From: Candidatus Acidiferrum typicum
GTDB lineage: Bacteria; Acidobacteriota; Terriglobia; Acidiferrales; UBA7541
Reading direction: 5' to 3'
Assembly (NCBI GenBank): GCA_002478115.1
Contig: DLMH01000054.1
Span: 76,942-140,941, forward strand
DNA: 64,000 bases
Shown: piece by piece, positions 17,634-26,249 of the stretch
How the letters are laid out: every line of letters begins with the position of its first letter
Position numbering within the stretch: the stretch's first letter is position 1
Position numbers and translations under genes: made by a program
The notes under the pieces: generated by a model
Database searches by the model: none
Seen by the model: the letters and a program-made list of their open reading frames with translations, nothing else
What the model was told of the DNA's origin: nothing

Positions 17634-18686
17634 TTACTCAACCAGGACGCGGGCAATGACCGCTTCCTCGAATCCCATTCTCCGCAGTTGCTGGTGCAGC
17701 GCAGCAAGATCCGGCACAATGATGCGCAAAAGCGCGGTCGCGCTCGCGGGCTGCAAAGAAAGCACCGGCAGGGAAGCCGGAAGAAACCACGCCTCACCGA
17801 TGCGGTAATCGAGCGCTCTGTCCGCATCGTAGAACTTGCCGTGGCCCTCCAGAATGATCAGCAATTGGAATCGTTCCGGGTCGCTTTCGATCAGCGTTGT
17901 CTTGTGGCAATCCCAGCGCTCCGTCGCGAAGAATTCGCAAGCCGCCAGCAATTGTTTCTTGGCATCGGGCGAATGTAGCGCGAGCGGGGGAATCTTGCCG
18001 CCGCGCGTTCCCGCAAAATTCGTCACTTCCATCGCCTTCTCGATATGCAATTCGCGCGGTTTGCCGGAAGCATCGACACGGCCAAAATCGTACACCCGGT
18101 AGGTCAAATCCGAGTATTCCTGCACTTCACAAAGAACCATGCCGGGCCCGATGGCGTGTTGCGTGCCCGCAGGCAGAAAAAACGTCTCTTTGGGGCGCAC
18201 GGGGTGGCGTACGCAGAGGTGTTCGACATTGCCTTTGGCGATGCTCTCCCGAAGCACTTCTTTCGTGACCCCGGGCTTCAATCCGATTAACAATTCCGCG
18301 CCAGGTTGCGCGGATAGAATATGCCACATCTCGGTTTTGCCGCGGCCCCCGGCCGCCTGCTCGTGCTTTGCCGCATAGGCGTCATCGGGATGCACCTGGA
18401 TTGAGAGCATGTCGCACGGGAAGATAAACTTCACGAGCAACGGAAAGCCGCAATAGTGACCAAGCCGTGTCCCACGCCATTCCTCGGGCATGGCTCGCCA
18501 GCTTTCCCCCAAGGATTTTCCGGCAAAGGGACCGTTGGCGACGGGCCGGTCCATGCTCGTGAGCCAGGCCTCGCCCAACAGTTCCTTCAGGTTGGTCTTC
18601 TCTGGGAAATAGGGAGCCAGCGAGCGCGCACCCCACGGGCGCGGGCTGAAGAACGGTTCGATTCGCGCTGGAACGGGCTCGATCAC
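17634..18686 (-). CDS. manA: Mannose-6-phosphate isomerase, class I
   Basis: 350 residues with the cupin-type zinc enzyme layout: FFSPRPWGARSLAPYF at the start, LVKFIFPCDMLSIQVHPDDAYA carrying zinc-binding His, EMWHILSA, and FLPAGTQHAIGPGMVLCEVQEYSD. It converts fructose 6-phosphate to mannose 6-phosphate, feeding the phosphohexomutase and ManC encoded next. The gene begins three bases after the aminotransferase stop, indicating tight co-transcription. Confidence 0.92.
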   Translation of the reverse strand: MIEPVPARIEPFFSPRPWGARSLAPYFPEKTNLKELLGEAWLTSMDRPVANGPFAGKSLGESWRAMPEEWRGTRLGHYCGFPLLVKFIFPCDMLSIQVHPDDAYAAKHEQAAGGRGKTEMWHILSAQPGAELLIGLKPGVTKEVLRESIAKGNVEHLCVRHPVRPKETFFLPAGTQHAIGPGMVLCEVQEYSDLTYRVYDFGRVDASGKPRELHIEKAMEVTNFAGTRGGKIPPLALHSPDAKKQLLAACEFFATERWDCHKTTLIESDPERFQLLIILEGHGKFYDADRALDYRIGEAWFLPASLPVLSLQPASATALLRIIVPDLAALHQQLRRMGFEEAVIARVLVE

Positions 18687-18689
18687 GGT

Positions 18690-19892
18690 TCAGGAGGCAG
18701 CCTCGGCGCGCGTAAATGTTTTCCGCAACCGGCGAAGCCCTTCCTCAATACGCTCCAACGAAGTTGCGTACGAAAGCCGCAGAAAGCCCGGTGCGCCAAA
18801 GGCCGCGCCGGGGACCAGCGCGACGTGCGCTTGTTCCAGCAGTAGCTTGGCCAGATCCGTGCAGTTCTTTGCAATCGCATCCTTGCCTTCGCCGAGGTGC
18901 GCGGAAACATTGGGGAATGCGTAGAACGCGCCGCCCGGCCATTCGCAAGTAACGCCAGGAATGGCACGAAGACCTTCGACGATCCGCTTGCGCCGCGCGG
19001 CATATTCCGCGAGCATGACGGGCACCGTCTCCATCGTGCCGCGCATGGCTTCCAGCGCCGCGTACTGCGCGATGGAGGTCGGGTTTGACGTGGACTGACT
19101 CTGCACCTTGATGATGGCCTGAATCAGCGGCTCCGGCGCCAGCGTATAACCGATGCGCCAGCCGGTCATCGCGAATGTTTTGGACACCGAACCAATCACG
19201 ATGACGTTGCCCTTCGAGTCCCTGGCGCTCGCGATCGAAAACGGCTTGTGCGGCTCGTACACAAAATGCGAATAGCACTCATCGTCCATCAGCCAGATGT
19301 TGTGTTTCCTGCAGAGCGCCAAGATGCGCTCGTATTCCTCGGGAGTGACGACGCCGCCCGTCGGATTGCATGGGGAATTGATGATGACCATCTTGGTTTT
19401 TGGCGTGATGACTTTTTCAATGTCGGCGGCTTTGGCTCCGAATCCGTTTTCCGCGCGCGTTTGCACAATCACCGGGGTTCCGCCGGCATACTTGATGATG
19501 TCCGGGAAGCTCACCCAGTAGGGCGCGGGCAGAATGACTTCGTCGCCGTGCTGGATCAGCACGCTCACGGTGTTGAAAATCGCGTGCTTCCCGCCGACGT
19601 TGACCACACATTCTTTCGCAGTGTAGTCGGAGCCAAGCTCGCGCTTGTGCCACGCCACAATGGCTTCGCGCAGCGGCATGATTCCGCCGGTGGGGGTGTA
19701 CTTGGAGCGATTCTCTTCGATGGCCTTGATGGCGGCCTTCTTGATGTGATCGGGCGTGGGAAAGTCCGGTTCCCCTGGGCCGAAATCGGCGATGTCCACG
19801 CCCTTGGCCTTAAGCTGCTCCGCGGCATTGATAACCGCCGCGGTCGGCGAGATCTGAATGCGGTTGATGCGGTTGGTAAGTTGCACAAGCAC
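18690..19892 (-). CDS. aspC: Pyridoxal-phosphate aspartate aminotransferase (class I)
   Basis: 400 residues. Family I-gamma aminotransferase features: GPGEPDFPTPDHIKKAA, YTPTGGIMPLREAI, INSPCNPTGGVVTPEE, the PLP-lysine segment SVSKTFAMTGWRIGYTLAP, and the C-terminal substrate arginine in FLRLSYATS. It transfers the amino group between aspartate and 2-oxoglutarate; some relatives act on prephenate. It heads the mannose-nucleotide run, three bases before manA, which is positional rather than metabolic linkage. Confidence 0.93.
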   Translation of the reverse strand: MLVQLTNRINRIQISPTAAVINAAEQLKAKGVDIADFGPGEPDFPTPDHIKKAAIKAIEENRSKYTPTGGIMPLREAIVAWHKRELGSDYTAKECVVNVGGKHAIFNTVSVLIQHGDEVILPAPYWVSFPDIIKYAGGTPVIVQTRAENGFGAKAADIEKVITPKTKMVIINSPCNPTGGVVTPEEYERILALCRKHNIWLMDDECYSHFVYEPHKPFSIASARDSKGNVIVIGSVSKTFAMTGWRIGYTLAPEPLIQAIIKVQSQSTSNPTSIAQYAALEAMRGTMETVPVMLAEYAARRKRIVEGLRAIPGVTCEWPGGAFYAFPNVSAHLGEGKDAIAKNCTDLAKLLLEQAHVALVPGAAFGAPGFLRLSYATSLERIEEGLRRLRKTFTRAEAAS

Positions 19893-20042
19893 TCCTCGGA
19901 GCGAGATAGCAGACGTAACCTAACAGTTTTCAGGAAAACGCGGAGAAATTCAATCGGGAAAAATGTTACGGCGGGGCAGCCAATGTGGCTGGTAACCGGA
20001 GGTCACAGCGCACCGACTTTCCAACGATTGGACGCCTCTTGT

Positions 20043-20525
20043 TTAGGAGACTTTCGCGCGCAGGCGCTGCTCGACGATCGCGGGGACCAAGCCCGTCAGC
20101 GGGCCGCCGAGTTGCGCGAGTTCCCGGACAATCTTGGCGCTCAAGTAGCTGTAGGCTTCGCTAGGCAGCATGAAGACGGTTTCCAAGCGCGGCTCCAGCT
20201 TGCGGTTCATCAGCGCCATCTGGAGCTCGTATTCATAGTCAGAAATGGCGCGTATCCCGCGGAGGATCACGGAGGCGCCCCGGTGCCGGGCGTAGTCCAC
20301 CAGCAGCCCCTCGAAGACGTCCACCTCCACGCAATCCCATTTCTTTGTGACTTCGCGGAGCATCTCCACGCGCTCGGCCACGGAAAACATCGGTTCTTTT
20401 TCCAGGTTCTTCAAAACCGCAACGATCAGGCGGTCAAACATTTTTTCGCCGCGTTCGATCAGGTCCAGGTGGCCGTTCGTCACGGGATCAAACGAGCCGG
20501 GATAGATGGCTACAGATGTTTTCAT
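20043..20525 (-). CDS. coaD: Phosphopantetheine adenylyltransferase
   Basis: 160 residues from the ATG at 20525, the standard CoaD length; a 12-residue upstream extension is rejected. The motif AIYPGSFDPVTNGHLDLIERG binds ATP through the TxGH-type His, and ISDYEYELQMALMNRKLEP, FMLPSEAYSYLSAKIVREL are the conserved C-terminal parts. It makes dephospho-CoA from 4'-phosphopantetheine and ATP in the cytoplasm. Confidence 0.95.
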   Translation of the reverse strand: MKTSVAIYPGSFDPVTNGHLDLIERGEKMFDRLIVAVLKNLEKEPMFSVAERVEMLREVTKKWDCVEVDVFEGLLVDYARHRGASVILRGIRAISDYEYELQMALMNRKLEPRLETVFMLPSEAYSYLSAKIVRELAQLGGPLTGLVPAIVEQRLRAKVS

Positions 20526-20713
20526 TTCATGTGCGTCCGCCGCACATTCTATCCTAAACATTCCGCAAAGCGCGAGGGAACTTGCAGAATCACGGGATTG
20601 CCGAGGTTATAGGGTTTTGCCTTTGGGAAAAAATTGTGCCAATCTCAAGTGTTTCGCAATGCCACGGATGTGTTCCCTGGTCGCAGTGGATGGATTTTCT
20701 GGAGGTCTGCACC

Positions 20714-22813
20714 ATGCGGAGTTTTTTTCACGGTAAAATTGCCGTTTTCCTGACCGTATTGTCGCTGGCCTTTGGAGCAATTTCGATGCGCGCGCAATCT
20801 CCCCCGGCTCTGAACCTGATGCCCATGCCCGCCAAGGTGCAAACGGGCAGCGGCTTCCTTAAAGTGGATGAAAGTTTTCGCCTTTCTTTTGCGGGTTACC
20901 GGGAACCGCGCCTCGATCGCGCGGCACAGCGATTCCTGGAACAACTCCATCGCCAGACGGCCCTCGTGCTTGCCAGTCGAGAAACAGTTGATCCAGCAAA
21001 AGCGACCTTGCTGGTCAGCACGGAGCAGGAGAGCAAGACGGTCCAGGAACTTGGCGAAGACGAGTCGTACACGCTGGACGTAACCCCCTCTGGCGCAAAG
21101 CTGCATGCGGCGAATCCCCTGGGAGTGTTGCGCGGGCTGCAGACCTTTCTGCAGTTAGTCACCATCACGCCGGACGGTTTCGGGGCGCCGGTTGTGAGCA
21201 TTCAGGATCAACCAAGGTTTTCCTGGCGCGGCTTGATGATTGATTCCGGCCGCCACTTCATGCCGATCGCAGTATTGGAACGCAATCTGGACGGCATGGA
21301 AGCCGTCAAGCTGAACGTCTTCCATTGGCACTTGTCGGAAAATCAGGGCTTTCGCGTCGAGAGCCATAAATATCCAAAACTGCATGAACTCGGTTCCGAC
21401 GGGCTCTACTACACGCAGGAGGAAATTCGCGGCTTGCTTGCCTATGCCCGCGACCGCGGCATTCGCGTTGTGCCGGAATTCGATATTCCCGGCCACAGCA
21501 CAGCCTGGTTTGTGGGCCACCCGGAACTGGCCAGCGGCTCTGGCCCCTACCAAATCGAGCGCAAATGGGGCGTTTTCGATCCGGCGATGGATCCCACGAG
21601 TGAGAAAACGTACAAGTTTCTTAACGAATTCATTGGGGAAATGGCGAAAATCTTTCCGGACGCGTTCTTTCATATCGGCGGCGATGAGGTGAATGGAAAA
21701 GAGTGGGACGCCAATCCGGGCATTCAGTCGTACAGGAAGGCCCACGGGATCAAGGACAACAATGCTCTGCAAGCGTATTTCAGCCAGCGCGTGCAAGAGC
21801 TTGTGGTGAAACACGGGAAAACGCCCATCGGCTGGGATGAAATCCTGGTGCCGGGTGTGCCGAAGAGCATCGTCATCCAATCCTGGCGCGGCACGGATTC
21901 GCTGGCGGCCGCGGCAAAGCAGGGTTACCGCGGGATTCTTTCAAACGGCTATTACGTGGATCTGGGCTGGAGCGCGGCAAGGCACTACGCCGTCGATCCG
22001 CTGGGAGGCGCCGCGGCAAACCTAACACCGGAAGAGCAGAAGCTGGTGCTTGGCGGAGAGGCCTGCATGTGGTCGGAGTACGTGGACCCGGAAAACATCG
22101 ATTCACGCATCTGGCCGCGCACTGCGGCGATTGCCGAAAGACTCTGGTCGCCCGCAGATGTGCGCGATCCCGCTTCGATGTATGCCCGGCTGCCACTGAT
22201 CAGCCAGCGCCTTGAGCGGGTGGGCCTGAACCATCGCGCGTATCAGCGTAGAATGATCGAGCGCATGGCCGGAACCGCCTCGCCCGATGAACTCGCCGCC
22301 CTGCAGTTAATCGTCGAAGCCCTCGAACCCGTGAAGGACTACAACCGGGAGGAAATTGGAGCGGAGCCGACCAGCCAGACGCCGTTGAATCGCGTCGCCG
22401 ATGCTGTGCATCCGGAAAGCGATATCTCGCGACTTTTTTCCAGCAAAGTGGATGATTACCTCGCCAGTTCGTGCAAAGACGTTGCCATGGCATCCGAACT
22501 GCGCGCGAAACTTGTGCAGTGGGCGGGAAATGACGTGCACCTCCGGCCTCTTGCGGAACGATCTTTCCTTGTGAAGGAAGCCAGCCCCGCTTCATCGGCG
22601 CTTTCCCAGGCCGCGGAAGTCGCCCTTGCCGCGCTCGACCGCATCACCCTGGGCGTTCCCCTCTCACCAGACCTCAGGAAGCAGCAGCTCGATGGCCTGA
22701 ATGCGCTTGAACTGCAGGCCCACAAGGCTCAGGTGACGATTCCGGCGCTGCCAGCGTTTCAGAAGTTGATCGAGGCAGCCACTGCTGGAGGCGCGTGCCC
22801 AACCTCAAAGTAG
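20714..22813 (+). CDS. Exported beta-N-acetylhexosaminidase, GH20
   Basis: 699 residues from the ATG at 20714, which has ggaggt seven bases upstream; upstream in-frame codons give no sensible extension. A signal peptide (MRSFFHGKIAVFLTVLSLAF) precedes a GH20b N-terminal domain and the (beta/alpha)8 catalytic domain starting at RFSWRGLMIDSGRHFMP. HWHLSENQGFRVE and the Asp-Glu pair in FFHIGGDEVNGKEW are the GH20 substrate-assisted catalytic site; WSEYVDPENIDSRIWPR closes the active site. It removes terminal GlcNAc or GalNAc from glycans, chitin fragments or peptidoglycan pieces in the periplasm or outside. The last 200 residues are helical and unassigned. Confidence 0.93.
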   Translation: MRSFFHGKIAVFLTVLSLAFGAISMRAQSPPALNLMPMPAKVQTGSGFLKVDESFRLSFAGYREPRLDRAAQRFLEQLHRQTALVLASRETVDPAKATLLVSTEQESKTVQELGEDESYTLDVTPSGAKLHAANPLGVLRGLQTFLQLVTITPDGFGAPVVSIQDQPRFSWRGLMIDSGRHFMPIAVLERNLDGMEAVKLNVFHWHLSENQGFRVESHKYPKLHELGSDGLYYTQEEIRGLLAYARDRGIRVVPEFDIPGHSTAWFVGHPELASGSGPYQIERKWGVFDPAMDPTSEKTYKFLNEFIGEMAKIFPDAFFHIGGDEVNGKEWDANPGIQSYRKAHGIKDNNALQAYFSQRVQELVVKHGKTPIGWDEILVPGVPKSIVIQSWRGTDSLAAAAKQGYRGILSNGYYVDLGWSAARHYAVDPLGGAAANLTPEEQKLVLGGEACMWSEYVDPENIDSRIWPRTAAIAERLWSPADVRDPASMYARLPLISQRLERVGLNHRAYQRRMIERMAGTASPDELAALQLIVEALEPVKDYNREEIGAEPTSQTPLNRVADAVHPESDISRLFSSKVDDYLASSCKDVAMASELRAKLVQWAGNDVHLRPLAERSFLVKEASPASSALSQAAEVALAALDRITLGVPLSPDLRKQQLDGLNALELQAHKAQVTIPALPAFQKLIEAATAGGACPTSK

Positions 22814-23052
22814 TGTCAGGCTTGCGCCGGCCGGGTTGCGTTCAGCTTGCCAGGGCAACGGGTTATCTGGTTTCGCGCACAGAGAAGCCGGACAAACGCG
22901 GAGCTGGCAGTTGCCGTTGGGAGAGCCATGGGCACCATTCACCCCTCAGAATCATCCATTTAGCGAAAAGTCCTCCATATCCGACTGATTTAGTCTTACT
23001 CTAAGCTAAAGCAAAGCAATAGTTTGCTCAGGCTCTTGGAGCCGATGGAGAG

Positions 23053-23082
23053 TTGACAAGAGTGCCTACCAGGGGATATAGT
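23053..23082 (+). promoter_or_regulatory. Promoter of the isc operon
   Basis: TTGACA (23053-23058) matches the -35 consensus exactly, and TATAGT (23077-23082) matches the -10 at five of six positions, with an 18-base spacer. Transcription would begin near 23089, inside the palindrome described next, about 57 bases before the Rrf2-regulator ATG. Confidence 0.7.
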
Positions 23083-23088
23083 CTAAAT

Positions 23089-23107
23089 TGCGACTAGAAC
23101 AGTCGCA
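23089..23107. promoter_or_regulatory. Inverted repeat, candidate operator for the Rrf2 regulator
   Basis: A perfect 7-base inverted repeat, TGCGACT-AGAAC-AGTCGCA, lies at the predicted transcription start of the isc operon. Binding here would block initiation. Rrf2/IscR proteins bind dyads as dimers and often repress their own operon, so autoregulation is the natural reading, although the sequence does not match the E. coli IscR type 1 consensus I know. Confidence 0.55.
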
Positions 23108-23145
23108 TATTTGCTGAGTCGTTCTGGGGGTACCAGGCAAGCCGA

Positions 23146-23607
23146 ATGTTCAAATTCTCCAAGAAGGCGGACTATGGCTTGATTGCCATGAAGCATCTGG
23201 CCAAACACCGCCAGCAGCACGCGTGCAGTGCGAGCGAAATCGCCGAGGAGTATGGGATTTCCGCCACATTGATGGCCAAGGTGCTGCAGAAACTGGCCCG
23301 GCAGAGTTTGGTTACCGCGAAGCACGGTTCGACCGGCGGATATCAATTGGCGAGAGCGCCGGAGAAGTTGTCTGCTCTGGAAGTGATCACAGCGATTGAT
23401 GGGCCGGTGCTGATCACCTCCTGCGTGACAACTCATGGAAATTGTGACGCAACGGAGCGTTGCTCCATCAAAGAACCGTTGCGCCGCGTGAATGAAAGTA
23501 TTTTGAGCGTGTTGAGCACGGTGACCATCGCTCAGTTGACCGAGGAGACCCCGGAGCCCGCGCTCGTGGAATTGAAGGGGATGGAGCGCCTGGCCGTAAC
23601 TGGCTGA
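23146..23607 (+). CDS. Rrf2-family Fe-S-sensing transcriptional regulator (IscR-like)
   Basis: 153 residues. The winged helix begins FSKKADYGLIAMKHLA; SASEIAEEYGISATLMAKVLQKL is the helix-turn-helix and GSTGGYQLARAPEKLSALEV is the wing and dimer region. Three cysteines, Cys93, Cys100 and Cys106, sit where IscR and related regulators ligate a [2Fe-2S] or [4Fe-4S] cluster; the spacing here is C-x6-C-x5-C. As the first gene of the Fe-S assembly operon it most likely senses cluster supply and controls the operon through the palindrome upstream. Confidence 0.9.
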   Translation: MFKFSKKADYGLIAMKHLAKHRQQHACSASEIAEEYGISATLMAKVLQKLARQSLVTAKHGSTGGYQLARAPEKLSALEVITAIDGPVLITSCVTTHGNCDATERCSIKEPLRRVNESILSVLSTVTIAQLTEETPEPALVELKGMERLAVTG

Positions 23608-23640
23608 GCGGAATCCCCGTCTGGATAGGAGAATAGGGAA

Positions 23641-24861
23641 ATGGCCATCAAGCTGCCGATTTACATGGACAATCACGCCACCACGCCGATGGATCCGCGC
23701 GTGTTGCAGGCGATGTTGCCCTATTTCACGGAGAAGTTCGGAAACGCCGCGAGCCGCAACCACTCGTTCGGCTGGGCTGGCGAGGAAGCGGTGGAGACCG
23801 CCCGGCAGCAGATTGCTTCCCTGATTAACGCGACGCCCAAGGAGATCATCTTCACCAGCGGCGCGACGGAATCCGACAACCTGATGCTGAAAGGCGTCGC
23901 GGAAATGTACCGCGAAAAGGGCAATCACATCATTACCCAGGCGATCGAGCACAAGGCCGTGCTGGACACCTGCAAGAACCTGGAAAAGCACGGGTTCGAG
24001 GTTACCTATCTGCCGGTGCAGAGGGACGGCCGCGTGGATCCCGAGGATGTGCGCAAGGCCATCAGGCCGAGCACGATTCTCATCAGCATCATGTACGCCA
24101 ACAATGAGATTGGCGTCATCAATCCGATCCGGGAAATCGGCAAGATTGCCAAAGAGCACGGCATCTTCCTGGCAGTGGATGGCGTGCAAGCTGTTGGCAA
24201 GATTCCCGTGGACGTCCAGAAGGACAATATTGATCTGCTGGCGATTAGCGGGCACAAGATTTACGGGCCGAAGGGCGTTGGAGCGTTGTATGTACGCCGC
24301 CGCAACCCTCGCGTGCAGCTCGCAGCTATTATTGATGGCGGCGGCCACGAACGGGGTATGCGCTCCGGCACGCTCAACGTAACCGGCATCGTCGGCCTCG
24401 GCAAGGCTTGCGAGATTTGTCAGCAGGAAATGCCGGAAGAGACGAAGAGAATGCTCGCGTTGCGCAAGAGGTTGAAGGACGGCCTGGAAGCCAAGCTCGA
24501 CGAGATATTCATTAACGGTTCGCTGGAGCATCGCCTCCCGAACAACCTCAACATGAGCTTCGCCTATGTCGAAGGCGAGTCGCTCCTGATGGGCATCAAC
24601 GACGTTGCGGTTTCCAGCGGTTCTGCGTGCACCTCGGCAACGCTGGAACCGAGTTACGTACTCAAAGCACTAGGCGTGGGCGAGGACCTGGCTCATACAT
24701 CGATCCGCTTCGGCCTGGGGCGCTTTAACACCGAGGAAGAAGTGGATTACGTGATCGACAAGATGGTGCAGGTTGTGACCAAGCTGCGCGAACTTTCGCC
24801 GCTTTATGAAATGGCCAAGGAAGGGATCGACATCTCCAAGGTCAAGTGGCAAACCGCGTAA
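23641..24861 (+). CDS. iscS: Cysteine desulfurase IscS
   Basis: 406 residues. A PLP enzyme that takes sulfur from cysteine as a persulfide for Fe-S cluster assembly. Visible marks: [16 protein letters not shown] at the N-terminus, [15 protein letters not shown], the Schiff-base lysine in [17 protein letters not shown], and the persulfide cysteine in the mobile loop [20 protein letters not shown], which is the long-loop IscS/NifS class. The start has agga-rich spacing (taggagaataggga). It delivers sulfur to IscU encoded two genes downstream. Confidence 0.96.
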   Translation: MAIKLPIYMDNHATTPMDPRVLQAMLPYFTEKFGNAASRNHSFGWAGEEAVETARQQIASLINATPKEIIFTSGATESDNLMLKGVAEMYREKGNHIITQAIEHKAVLDTCKNLEKHGFEVTYLPVQRDGRVDPEDVRKAIRPSTILISIMYANNEIGVINPIREIGKIAKEHGIFLAVDGVQAVGKIPVDVQKDNIDLLAISGHKIYGPKGVGALYVRRRNPRVQLAAIIDGGGHERGMRSGTLNVTGIVGLGKACEICQQEMPEETKRMLALRKRLKDGLEAKLDEIFINGSLEHRLPNNLNMSFAYVEGESLLMGINDVAVSSGSACTSATLEPSYVLKALGVGEDLAHTSIRFGLGRFNTEEEVDYVIDKMVQVVTKLRELSPLYEMAKEGIDISKVKWQTA

Positions 24862-24888
24862 TTTCAGGAAAGATAGAAGGGAAGCAAA

Positions 24889-25203
24889 ATGGCAAGCGCA
24901 ATTGCAAGTGAAGGAACACTCAGGATTCACCGGTCCATCGCCGGAACGTCCGCGCCGTTTCGCGTGACGTACCAGGCCTATCAGGATGGCGACGAGCCGG
25001 CGCCCGCTGCAGAGCGCGCGTTTTATCACCTCCAGGAAGTGCGGCAATTCCTGCACGTTCTGGGACTCACCGCGGAATACATTCGCGACGCGCTGCGGGA
25101 ACTTACCGCGGGACGTTCCGCGTTTCTGACCAACATCGCCCTGACCGAAAAGGCGATCAAGAATGCAGGTTTTGGCTCGCTCGTCACCGTGGCGAAGAGC
25201 TGA
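24889..25203 (+). CDS. Unknown small protein inside the isc operon
   Basis: 104 residues; I do not recognise the family. It has no cysteine, no signal peptide and no membrane helix. The first 35 residues look beta-rich (GTLRIHRSIAGTSAPFRVTY), followed by helices rich in Leu and Arg (FYHLQEVRQFLHVLGLTAEY). It has a good ribosome binding site (agaaggga), is 27 bases after iscS and 38 before iscU, and runs in phase with the operon, so it is very likely expressed and may be an accessory of IscS or IscU. That role is inference from position alone. Confidence 0.75.
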   Translation: MASAIASEGTLRIHRSIAGTSAPFRVTYQAYQDGDEPAPAAERAFYHLQEVRQFLHVLGLTAEYIRDALRELTAGRSAFLTNIALTEKAIKNAGFGSLVTVAKS

Positions 25204-25241
25204 AGTTTGAACAAGGAAAAACCAGAAGGAGCAAGCGGTCC

Positions 25242-25658
25242 ATGGCATACAGCGAAAAAGTAGTGGATCATTACAATAACCCGCGCAACGTCGGCAGCCT
25301 GCCCAAGGAAGATCCCAACGTCGGGACCGGCCTGGTGGGCGCGCCGGAGTGCGGCGACGTGATGAAGCTGCAGATGCGCATCAATCCGGAGACGCAGGTC
25401 ATTGAAGAAGCCAAGTTCAAGACCTTCGGCTGCGGTTCGGCCATCGCCAGCTCTTCGCTCGCCACGGAATGGGTGAAGGGCAAGACGGTGGAAGAAGCGC
25501 TCGCCATCAAGAACACGGACATCGTCCGCGAGCTCTCTCTGCCCCCGGTCAAGATTCACTGCTCCGTGCTCGCCGAGGATGCCATCAAGGCCGCCATCGG
25601 CAACTGGAAGAAGAAGCACGGGGTGGAAGTTCCCGAGCACGAGAAGGCCTCTCACTGA
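25242..25658 (+). CDS. iscU: Fe-S cluster scaffold protein IscU
   Basis: 138 residues. Clusters are built on three cysteines, all present: Cys37 (GAPECGDV, with Asp39), Cys64 (FGCGSAIASSS) and Cys107 (KIHCSVLAEDAI). LPPVK just before Cys107 is the motif bound by the Hsp70 chaperone HscA, which is encoded downstream. The N-terminus YSEKVVDHYNNPRNVGS is characteristic. Confidence 0.97.
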   Translation: MAYSEKVVDHYNNPRNVGSLPKEDPNVGTGLVGAPECGDVMKLQMRINPETQVIEEAKFKTFGCGSAIASSSLATEWVKGKTVEEALAIKNTDIVRELSLPPVKIHCSVLAEDAIKAAIGNWKKKHGVEVPEHEKASH

Positions 25659-25757
25659 TTCTCGGCTCGGCGTTAGTGGCGTCTTCCGGCGGCGAGGGTC
25701 GGCCGCCGGAGGATGCTGTCGAGCTTTTGGCGCGCGTGGTTTTTTAGGATTGGAACT

Positions 25758-26132
25758 ATGCCGACGGAAGTAAGTACAGAGGTTACCCAGAAAGTCGGGC
25801 CGGTAATTCACCTGACCGAGCATGCCGCGAAGAAGATCCTCGCGCTGCTCGCAAAGGAAGGTGTGTCTCCGCAAACTGGCGGCCTGCGCGTCGGTGTGCA
25901 GGGCGGCGGCTGCTCCGGGTTGTCTTATGCCATGCGGCTGGATACGCAGGCGCGTGACCGCGACAAAGTCTTCGAGGAATTCGGCGCGCGGATCTTTGTC
26001 GATCCCAAAAGCCTGTTGTATCTCAATGGCACCACCCTGGAGTATGAGGAGACGCTCATGCGGCAGGGATTCGTGTTCCAGAATCCGAATGCCGCGCGGA
26101 GTTGCGGCTGCGGCAGTTCATTTACGGCTTAG
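25758..26132 (+). CDS. iscA: A-type Fe-S carrier protein
   Basis: 124 residues from the ATG at 25758 (an upstream in-frame start at 25713 adds an implausible tryptophan-rich tail). The A-type carrier fold shows ITLTEHAAKKI-like sequence (HLTEHAAKKILALL), the first ligand cysteine in VGVQGGGCSGLSYAM, and the paired cysteines in the C-terminal SCGCGSSF. It shuttles clusters or iron from IscU to apo-proteins. It lies 99 bases after iscU and is followed by an intrinsic terminator. Confidence 0.94.
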   Translation: MPTEVSTEVTQKVGPVIHLTEHAAKKILALLAKEGVSPQTGGLRVGVQGGGCSGLSYAMRLDTQARDRDKVFEEFGARIFVDPKSLLYLNGTTLEYEETLMRQGFVFQNPNAARSCGCGSSFTA

Positions 26133-26184
26133 CGGCAGCACGGACATCAGTCTGTGCCCGGGCGGTTACTGACTCGGTCTGACC

Positions 26185-26220
26185 AGTGGTTGGCCACCGC
26201 AAACGCCAGCCACTTTTTTT
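26185..26220 (+). terminator. Intrinsic terminator or attenuator between iscA and hscB
   Basis: The stem agtggttggc (26185-26194) pairs with gccagccact (26205-26214) across a 10-base loop with one G-U pair, and is followed at once by seven T residues (26214-26220). This is a textbook rho-independent terminator. It would make the upstream regulator-iscS-iscU-iscA segment more highly transcribed than hscB-hscA-fdx-iscX, or act as a regulated attenuator. Confidence 0.75.
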
Positions 26221-26249
26221 ATGTTTGCGGAGCGGTTAGGAAAAATTCC

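Larger units (their letters stand above)
22814..23145. other. Intergenic region holding the isc operon promoter
   Basis: Apart from the promoter and palindrome at 23053-23107, nothing is recognised in this 330-base gap. The sequence between about 22960 and 23040 is less GC-rich than its surroundings, as expected of a regulatory region. Confidence 0.6.
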
